From Clostridiales bacterium (GTDB taxonomy: Bacteria > Bacillota > Clostridia > TANB77 > CAG-508), in assembly GCA_003518755.1 (NCBI GenBank), contig DOYA01000052.1, forward strand, positions 1 through 19,939: a stretch of DNA of 19,939 nucleotides, in the 5' to 3' direction. Positions 15,395 to 19,939 of this stretch are shown piece by piece. Below the pieces are notes generated by a model, which saw only the letters and a list, made by a program, of their open reading frames with translations, was not told where the DNA came from and did no database searches. The translations under genes were made by a program, and so were the position numbers. Each line of letters begins with the position of its first letter. Position 1 is the stretch's first letter.

Positions 15395-15591
15395 TTGGTT
15401 ACAGTTCTGTATATAATTAAACTAGTCCTGCAACGGGCAAAACTTTTTATTTTCTTCTCAGGCCTTCCCACTGATGCTGTAACAATGCTAACGCATTTAA
15501 CAGCATTCAGCGGTCCCCCCGAGGCCATCGTTAAAAATAAAAAGTATCGCCCTGCGCGGACCTTAAGTGTATATTACAGAACTGTAACCAA
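15395..15591. mobile_element. 197-bp palindromic MITE-like element
   Basis: The ends carry TTGGTTACAGTTCTGTA (15395-15411) and its reverse complement (15575-15591). The self-complementarity continues inward imperfectly: CGGGC with ACTTTTTATTTT on the left against AAAATAAAAAGT with CGCCC on the right, CAGGCC against GAGGCC, and an ATGCTGT/ACAGCAT centre. The interior is much more G+C-rich than the neighbourhood, which suggests an outside origin. There is no plausible gene. It explains most of the 15327-15668 gap between rny and the HD gene. I could not confirm a target-site duplication. Confidence 0.8.
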
Positions 15592-15637
15592 CATTTTGAA
15601 TGTCTGTAACATAAAATAATGGCTAATAATAATTGCC

Positions 15638-15675
15638 AAAATAAAAACTCTCCCTATTGGGAGAGTTTTTATTTT
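15638..15675. terminator. strong bidirectional intrinsic terminator at the end of rny
   Basis: A perfect 17-bp stem (15638-15654 with 15659-15675) closes a four-base TATT loop. The core CTCTCCC/GGGAGAG is flanked by A and T runs, so a U-tract is produced on both strands. The rny stop codon (15669-15671) lies inside the stem. Confidence 0.9.
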
Positions 15676-17210
15676 GCATAATCTACTACTCTTTTTTCTC
15701 TAATAACATTAACTTTAATTTGTCCTGGATATTCCATTTCATCTTCAATACGTTTAGAAACATCTCTTGCAAGTACTGTCATTTGGTCATCTGTAATTTT
15801 TTCTGGTTTAACAATAATTCTAACTTCTCTACCTGCTTGTATAGCAAAAGATTTTTCAACACCATCAAAAGAATCTGCAATTGCTTCAAGACTTTCTAAT
15901 CTTTTAATATATGCTTCTAAAGTTTCTCTTCTAGCTCCAGGTCTAGAAGCGGAAATAGCATCAGCAGCTTGAACTAAAACTGCCTCCATTGTTTGTGGTT
16001 CAACATCACCATGGTGAGCTTCTACTGCATTTATTACTAAAGGATTTTCTTTGTATTTTTTAAGTATATCAACACCAATCTGAACATGTGTACCTTCCAT
16101 ATCATGGTCTAATGCTTTACCTATATCATGTAAAAGACCTGCTCTTCTTGCTCTTTTTGCATCTAATCCAAGCTCTTCAGCCATAATTCTAGCTAAGTTT
16201 GAAACTTCAATAGAATGGCTTAGTACATTTTGACCATAACTTGTCCTATATTTTAGTTTTCCAAGTAATTTGATTAAATCTGGATGTAGATTATTAACAC
16301 CTGTTTCTAATACTGCTCTTTCTCCTTCGTCTTTGATAATGTTATTAAGCTCTTCTTTAGCTTTTTCAACCATCTCTTCAATTTTAGCAGGATGGATTCT
16401 TCCATCATCAATTAATTTTTCAAGAGCAATTCTAGCAACTTCTCTTCTTAATGGATCAAAACCAGATAAAATAACTGCTTCAGGAGTATCATCTATTATT
16501 AAATCAATACCAGTAAGTGTTTCTAAGGCTTTAATATTTCTACCTTCTCTACCTATAATACGTCCTTTGATATCATCACTAGGAAGTGAAACTATAGATA
16601 CTGTTGTTTCTGATGTGTGATCAGCTGCGCATTTTTGAACAGCATATGAAATGATTTCCTTTGCATTTTTGGTTGCCTCTTCTTTAGATTTTTGATTCAA
16701 ATCTCTAATTAATTTTGCTTTTTCAGTTGTAATTTCTTTTTCCATTTCAGATAACAACTGCTTTTTAGCTTCATCTTGAGATAAATTGGCAACTCTTTGA
16801 AGTTCATCCATTTGTTTTTGATATAAATCAGCAACATCTTTTTTCTGTTCTTCTAGACTTTCATATTCTTTATCTAAAGATTTTTCTTTTTTCTCTAGAT
16901 TATCTGAACGTTTGTCTAGATTTTCTTCTTTTTGAATAATTCTAGCTTCTTGTTTTTGAATCTCGCTTCTTCTTTCTTTAATCTCTTTATCTAATTCTTG
17001 TCTACCAGCCATAATTTCTTCTTTAGCTTTAAGTACTTCTTCTTTTTTAAGATTTTCAGCTTCAACCTTAGCTAAATCAATCAATCTTTTTGATTCTTTT
17101 TCTGCACTTTCAATTTTAGATTCTGCAACCTTTTTTCTCATTATCATACCGATAACTATTCCGATTACTAGTGAGATTAAGAAAGTAGCGATTATGATTA
17201 AACTATTCAT
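15669..17210 (-). CDS. rny: ribonuclease Y
   Basis: 513 residues from ATG at 17210, close to the roughly 520 of Bacillus RNase Y. Longer upstream in-frame starts are rejected because GAGGTG ends seven bases before this ATG. Order: N-terminal membrane anchor (about 2-23); a long Lys/Glu-rich coiled coil (about 25-185); a KH domain with IKGRIIGREGRNIKALE; and an HD domain with VLSHSIEVSNLA, LLHDIGKALDHD and AHHGD carrying the metal ligands. It is the membrane-tethered endonuclease that starts bulk mRNA decay in many Firmicutes. It has a strong promoter about 90 bases upstream and a strong terminator overlapping its stop, so it is a single-gene unit. Nothing in the sequence looks degenerate. Confidence 0.96.
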   Translation of the reverse strand: MNSLIIIATFLISLVIGIVIGMIMRKKVAESKIESAEKESKRLIDLAKVEAENLKKEEVLKAKEEIMAGRQELDKEIKERRSEIQKQEARIIQKEENLDKRSDNLEKKEKSLDKEYESLEEQKKDVADLYQKQMDELQRVANLSQDEAKKQLLSEMEKEITTEKAKLIRDLNQKSKEEATKNAKEIISYAVQKCAADHTSETTVSIVSLPSDDIKGRIIGREGRNIKALETLTGIDLIIDDTPEAVILSGFDPLRREVARIALEKLIDDGRIHPAKIEEMVEKAKEELNNIIKDEGERAVLETGVNNLHPDLIKLLGKLKYRTSYGQNVLSHSIEVSNLARIMAEELGLDAKRARRAGLLHDIGKALDHDMEGTHVQIGVDILKKYKENPLVINAVEAHHGDVEPQTMEAVLVQAADAISASRPGARRETLEAYIKRLESLEAIADSFDGVEKSFAIQAGREVRIIVKPEKITDDQMTVLARDVSKRIEDEMEYPGQIKVNVIREKRVVDYAK

Positions 17211-17300
17211 AATCATACACCTCTTTCTTATTAAATTTTCAATGTGCGAATAAATATATATTAACATATTTTGTTTTTAGATATATTTTTCTACGTTTTT

Positions 17301-17330
17301 AGTATATCATTTTTAAGGTATGGCTGTCAA
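17301..17330 (-). promoter_or_regulatory. promoter of rny
   Basis: On the minus strand TTGACA (17325-17330), 18 bases, TATACT (17301-17306). The leader would be about 80 bases, A+T-rich and without an obvious structure. Confidence 0.75.
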
Positions 17331-17405
17331 GAAAAAATGAAATAATTTTATGTATAATCACTATAAAATACTTATTTAAAATATTTTATGATAATTATCA
17401 TTAAT

Positions 17406-17924
17406 TTAGGCAACTTTTAAAAGACAATTATATTTATCAAAATTTTGTGAGTATTTTTTAACCATATCATATAGACTTCTGCAATTTGTTTTATATTTTA
17501 AATGACAAAATTCGTATATCAAAATATTTTTTAAATAATCTCTTTCATATTTTACAATTTCAGGATTAATTATAAGTGTTTTATTCCAAGTCATTTTAGC
17601 TAATTTATTTGGAATTCTTTTAATTTCAAAATTTTCTGGAGCCAACCCATTTAGCATTATTCTAGTTTCTTCCATAGCTTTTTCAATTTCAATTCTGGCA
17701 ATTTCATCATACATTTTATCAATTGCTATTTTAACAATTTCTAAATTCTGATTTTTTTTGTATTTATTAGGAAGATTAACAATAATAATATTATCTACTA
17801 AACTTAATTCAGGATTTTTTATTCTACTATAAACAGTTTTTACTGTGATTTCTTTTCCAAATAATACTGCTTTTTTATTTAACTCTTTATCGATTTTATT
17901 TACTTTTGATAACATACTTAACAT
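17406..17924 (-). CDS. YgjP/SprT-like (DUF45) metallopeptidase homologue with degenerate zinc site
   Basis: 172 residues. The C-terminal half follows the YgjP layout: a Trp-containing segment KMTWNKTLIINPEIV (about 110-124), then a helix LKNILIYEFCHLKYKTNCRS (131-150). The family normally has HELxH followed by a third His in an NHS motif. Here the first His is Tyr (Y137, codon TAC), H141 is kept, and the third is Cys (C148). The glutamate E138 remains. A zinc peptidase reaction is therefore unlikely and a pseudoenzyme or DNA/protein-binding role is more probable. The reading frame is intact with a strong AAGGAGG site and a perfect consensus promoter, so it is expressed, not decaying. The start at 17924 is favoured by spacing. 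It stands alone between rny and a repeat cluster. Confidence 0.65.
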   Translation of the reverse strand: MLSMLSKVNKIDKELNKKAVLFGKEITVKTVYSRIKNPELSLVDNIIIVNLPNKYKKNQNLEIVKIAIDKMYDEIARIEIEKAMEETRIMLNGLAPENFEIKRIPNKLAKMTWNKTLIINPEIVKYERDYLKNILIYEFCHLKYKTNCRSLYDMVKKYSQNFDKYNCLLKVA

Positions 17925-17987
17925 TTTTAATTCCTCCTTATAAGCGCAATTTTGTTTTGCGAATTGCTGTTCGCTTTCTGTAATGTG

Positions 17988-18016
17988 ATTATATAATTGA
18001 TTTTTAATTTTGTCAA
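17988..18016 (-). promoter_or_regulatory. consensus sigma-A promoter of the YgjP-like gene
   Basis: On the minus strand TTGACA (18011-18016), 17 bases, TATAAT (17988-17993); both hexamers perfect. The leader holds a small GCAATT/AATTGC hairpin (about 17946-17966) just before the ribosome binding site. Confidence 0.8.
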
Positions 18017-18050
18017 TAGTTTTTTTAAAAAATATAAAATTTTTGTTTGC

Positions 18051-18300
18051 TTTTTAATTTGGGACCAAGTCCCTTTTTGAAATTTCAATTTAGGACCAGG
18101 TACTTTTTTACATATTAATAAAAAATAACTAATCCGCGTCAGCATTTCGTTTTTTAAAATCCGTATGGTGGGTATCCCTAAAGGGGGTACCATAGGATTT
18201 TAAAAAATGATATGCGGTTAAACAGGATTAGTTATTTTCATTGTTGTAAAAAAGTACCCAGTACCAATTTACCAATGTGCAAAAAGTACCCGGTCCCAAT
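18051..18300. repeat. composite repeat cluster: GGGACC/GTACC modules around palindrome copy 2 (18122-18238)
   Basis: The centre (18122-18238) is the 117-bp palindrome in the reverse orientation to copy 1, two mismatches apart. On its left are TTGGGACCAAGTCCC (18058-18072) and TAGGACCAGGTACTTTTTTAC (about 18091-18111). On its right are the mirrored TAAAAAAGTACCCAGTACC (18247-18265) and GCAAAAAGTACCCGGTCCC (18279-18297). The arrangement is symmetrical, as if the palindrome sits inside an older inverted array of the module. An 88-residue open frame crossing the cluster is repeat translation, not a gene. This explains the 17925-18308 gap together with the promoter at 17988-18016. Confidence 0.8.
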
Positions 18301-18308
18301 TTACCAGT

Positions 18309-19181
18309 TTAAAAAATTGAAACTGGATCTATATACTTACCATCTTTTATTAATTCAAAATGTAAATGATAATCATCTGCTATCTCAAAATTTGCAGAGT
18401 TTCCTATTGTTCCTATAGTTTGTCCAGCTTTTACTTCTTCCCCTTCTACTACAAATTCTGCAGTTAAAAGATTTGAATAAACTGTTTTATATCCGTCATT
18501 ATGCTCAATTATTACTGTTAGCCCATATCTAGGATCATTGTTTATTGCTGAAACTTTACCATCACATGCTGATACTACAACACTTGCTTTATCAGCTTTT
18601 ATATCTACTCCATTATGAGTTATCCACTCTTTTAATGTTTCTGAGTATACAAGTGATTCTGGAGCGAATTCTCTTATGATTTCTCCTTTAACTGGCTCTA
18701 CAAATTTTATTTCTTCTTCATCTTCTTTTTTTGTATTACTGGAAAGATTTGAATTAGTTTCTGCTAGTGTATTTTCTTTTTCTTTGTTTATTTTCTCTTT
18801 ATTATCTTTTACTGATGTAGAAACTGTGTTATTATCAGTATTATTTTTTGTATTGTTTACTGATGATGTATTTGTAATATTTGTATCGTTTTGTGCAGTA
18901 TTTGATGTTTTATTGTTATCTATGGAATTGTTTGGTGTCATCTCATCTATAGCTTCATTTACTGATTTTCCAATATCCATACTAACATCTTCAAAATCAT
19001 CACTGCTTTCAATTTTTTTAGCAATGTCTTCTTTTTCTATTACACCTTCATTAATTTTTGTACTATTTACATTTAATAAGTATACAATTAAGCTTGTAAG
19101 TAAAATTGCAATAATTATAATACCAGCTATTATCATTCCTATCGTAAATTTTTCTTCATTATCTCTATAATGCATTCCCAT
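18309..19181 (-). CDS. spoIIQ: SpoIIQ-like LytM (M23) sporulation protein
   Basis: 290 residues. One membrane span (about 13-37) is followed by a long Asn/Thr/Ser/Lys/Glu-rich spacer (about 85-157) and a C-terminal LytM domain (about 158-290). The domain reads like SpoIIQ: EPVKGEIIREFAPESLVYSETLKEWITHNG. All four zinc ligands of M23 peptidases are present: H189 and D193 in HNGVD, and H272 and H274 in YHLHFE. In the family, SpoIIQ sits in the forespore membrane and binds SpoIIIAH across the intermembrane space during engulfment. Bacillus subtilis SpoIIQ has lost the zinc site; several clostridial forms keep it. The start has AAGGAGG, with M1 preferred over M3. A sigma-F-like promoter overlaps the end of the upstream gene. 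Confidence 0.85.
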   Translation of the reverse strand: MGMHYRDNEEKFTIGMIIAGIIIIAILLTSLIVYLLNVNSTKINEGVIEKEDIAKKIESSDDFEDVSMDIGKSVNEAIDEMTPNNSIDNNKTSNTAQNDTNITNTSSVNNTKNNTDNNTVSTSVKDNKEKINKEKENTLAETNSNLSSNTKKEDEEEIKFVEPVKGEIIREFAPESLVYSETLKEWITHNGVDIKADKASVVVSACDGKVSAINNDPRYGLTVIIEHNDGYKTVYSNLLTAEFVVEGEEVKAGQTIGTIGNSANFEIADDYHLHFELIKDGKYIDPVSIF

Positions 19182-19209
19182 ATAATCCTCCTTAAATTTG
19201 TTTATTTTT

Positions 19210-19237
19210 AGTATTTACAAAATTAAAAAGTTTATAC
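19210..19237 (-). promoter_or_regulatory. possible sigma-F promoter of the SpoIIQ-like gene
   Basis: On the minus strand GTATA (19233-19237), 14 bases, GTAAATACT (19210-19218), close to the forespore pattern GYATA-N15-GGnnAnAnT with one -10 mismatch. It overlaps the stop codon of the upstream gene. This agrees with forespore expression of spoIIQ, but the match is short. Confidence 0.4.
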
Positions 19238-19939
19238 AATCACATTACAAATTTCTTCCGGATATTGCATTATAAAAACCTCTGTCAAATCTTTTATATC
19301 AAATTTTTTAAATTTTTCCTTTTTTAACTCAATTTCAATATCAGAATTTTTCTCTAATGATATATTATAATCATTTATAATTTTACCATTGAAACGTTTT
19401 TTATGAATATGAATTGGCTCTTCTGTGTTTATTATTACTGAATTATCATATATTGAATACTTATTTATTAGCTCTTCTGGAAAGTCATAATTTATAATTA
19501 AACTTGATTTTAAAAGTGCTTTTCTTTTATTATTTGTTACAGTTATAATAACACCTTCATTATTATAAAGCTTTTCTTTTAACTGCTTAAATGAATTTAT
19601 ATTATTAGTAACAATACTTATACTCTTAAAAGTTTTTGATAAATTATAAATTATTTTTTTTATATTACTATCTAAATAATTTACTGTAAAAGCTATTTGA
19701 GATTCTTTTGGATTAATATCATTTTTTATACAAGTTGTTTCTATGATTTTTTCAAGTAATATTTTGTATAATACTTTGCCATTTACAATATTGATATTGT
19801 TACTGTATAATGAATTTTTTAATATGTCATTATCTTTTAATTTTTTAGATATTATTACTTTGTTACACTTCAAATTATTAAGTATTATATTTATTTTATT
19901 AATATCTTTTTTGTTTATTTTTTCAACTTTTTTATTTAT
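19232..19939 (-). CDS. conserved-looking hypothetical protein, 5' end beyond the window
   Basis: The frame stays open to the last base of the window (236 codons visible), so the true start lies outside; the TTG at 19873 has no convincing ribosome binding site and is not a likely start. The visible part is rich in Asn, Lys and Ile. It has an alternating strand/helix pattern (QIAFTVNYLD, KSISIVTNNI, GVIITVTNN, SSLIINYDFP) that suggests a Rossmann-like fold, but without a glycine-rich nucleotide loop in view. The KALLKSSLIINYD stretch recalls the layout of dehydrogenase-like proteins; no function can be assigned. Its end abuts the sigma-F-like promoter of the SpoIIQ gene, so a sporulation link is possible but unproven. 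Confidence 0.65.
   Translation of the reverse strand: MNKKVEKINKKDINKINIILNNLKCNKVIISKKLKDNDILKNSLYSNNINIVNGKVLYKILLEKIIETTCIKNDINPKESQIAFTVNYLDSNIKKIIYNLSKTFKSISIVTNNINSFKQLKEKLYNNEGVIITVTNNKRKALLKSSLIINYDFPEELINKYSIYDNSVIINTEEPIHIHKKRFNGKIINDYNISLEKNSDIEIELKKEKFKKFDIKDLTEVFIMQYPEEICNVIV

Noticed and set aside
15395..15619. 74-residue plus-strand open frame between rny and the HD gene
   Set aside because: It coincides with the 197-bp palindromic element and has no ribosome binding site or recognisable protein pattern.
16270..16620. 116-residue plus-strand open frame
   Set aside because: Antisense shadow of the RNase Y KH/HD region with no start signal.
17927..18193. 88-residue minus-strand open frame before the YgjP-like gene
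   Set aside because: It translates the GGGACC/GTACC repeats and part of the palindrome (repeated KVPGPK/KGTW-type peptides), and its downstream half overlaps the promoter and leader of the next gene.
18676..19170. 164-residue plus-strand open frame
   Set aside because: It is antisense to the low-complexity Asn/Thr/Ser/Lys/Glu-rich spacer of the SpoIIQ-like gene and reads as Ser/Phe/Val-rich nonsense.
1..19939. CRISPR array, rRNA or tRNA genes, complete insertion sequence
   Set aside because: No regularly spaced direct repeats, no cloverleaf or rRNA-like stretches, and no transposase frame were seen by eye.

Overview
The window is very A+T-rich DNA (roughly a quarter G+C by eye) from an endospore-forming member of the Clostridia/Firmicutes. 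The evidence is a dipicolinate synthase subunit B gene, a CotF-type spore coat pair, a SpoIIQ-type LytM protein, RNase Y and a PrkC/PrpC kinase-phosphatase locus, all with AGGAGG-type ribosome binding sites and TTGACA/TATAAT promoters. It is mostly chromosomal core sequence, not a classical defence or phage island. The intergenic regions are unusually rich in miniature inverted-repeat elements.

Left part (1-2464): a palindromic 117-bp repeat, then a membrane-anchored polysaccharide deacetylase (minus strand). It diverges from a tyrosine recombinase (plus strand). Between the two are mirrored consensus promoters and a cassette with perfect 28-bp inverted arms, placed where the recombinase mRNA leader would begin. 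Next (2449-6214, minus strand) comes a run of hypothetical membrane protein, NagZ-type GH3 glucosaminidase, metallophosphoesterase and UDP-sugar pyrophosphorylase, which could handle wall-derived N-acetylglucosamine.

Centre (6380-9702): a sporulation patch on the plus strand holds dpaB (with a sigma-K-like promoter and no dpaA beside it), a 220-bp inverted-repeat element, and a small coat-associated protein followed by a CotF-like protein. On the minus strand follow an RNA m5C methyltransferase of the NOL1/NOP2/Sun family and a secreted SH3-CAP protein.

Right part (9812-19939, all minus strand): rpe, prkC and prpC form the usual Firmicute Ser/Thr signalling cluster. Here prpC is broken by a one-base frameshift and rsgA is absent from its usual place. 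Upstream are an M50 site-2 protease, an HD-domain hydrolase, a 197-bp palindromic element, rny, a YgjP/SprT-like protein that has lost two of three expected metal-binding histidines, a second inverted copy of the 117-bp palindrome, a SpoIIQ-like LytM protein, and a reading frame that runs off the end of the window.

The strongest points for a second look are the promoter/28-bp inverted-repeat/recombinase arrangement (possible DNA switch, structured leader or MITE), the frameshifted PrpC, the inactive-looking YgjP relative, and the two nearly identical palindromes in opposite orientation about 18 kb apart. I found no CRISPR array, rRNA, tRNA or complete transposase.
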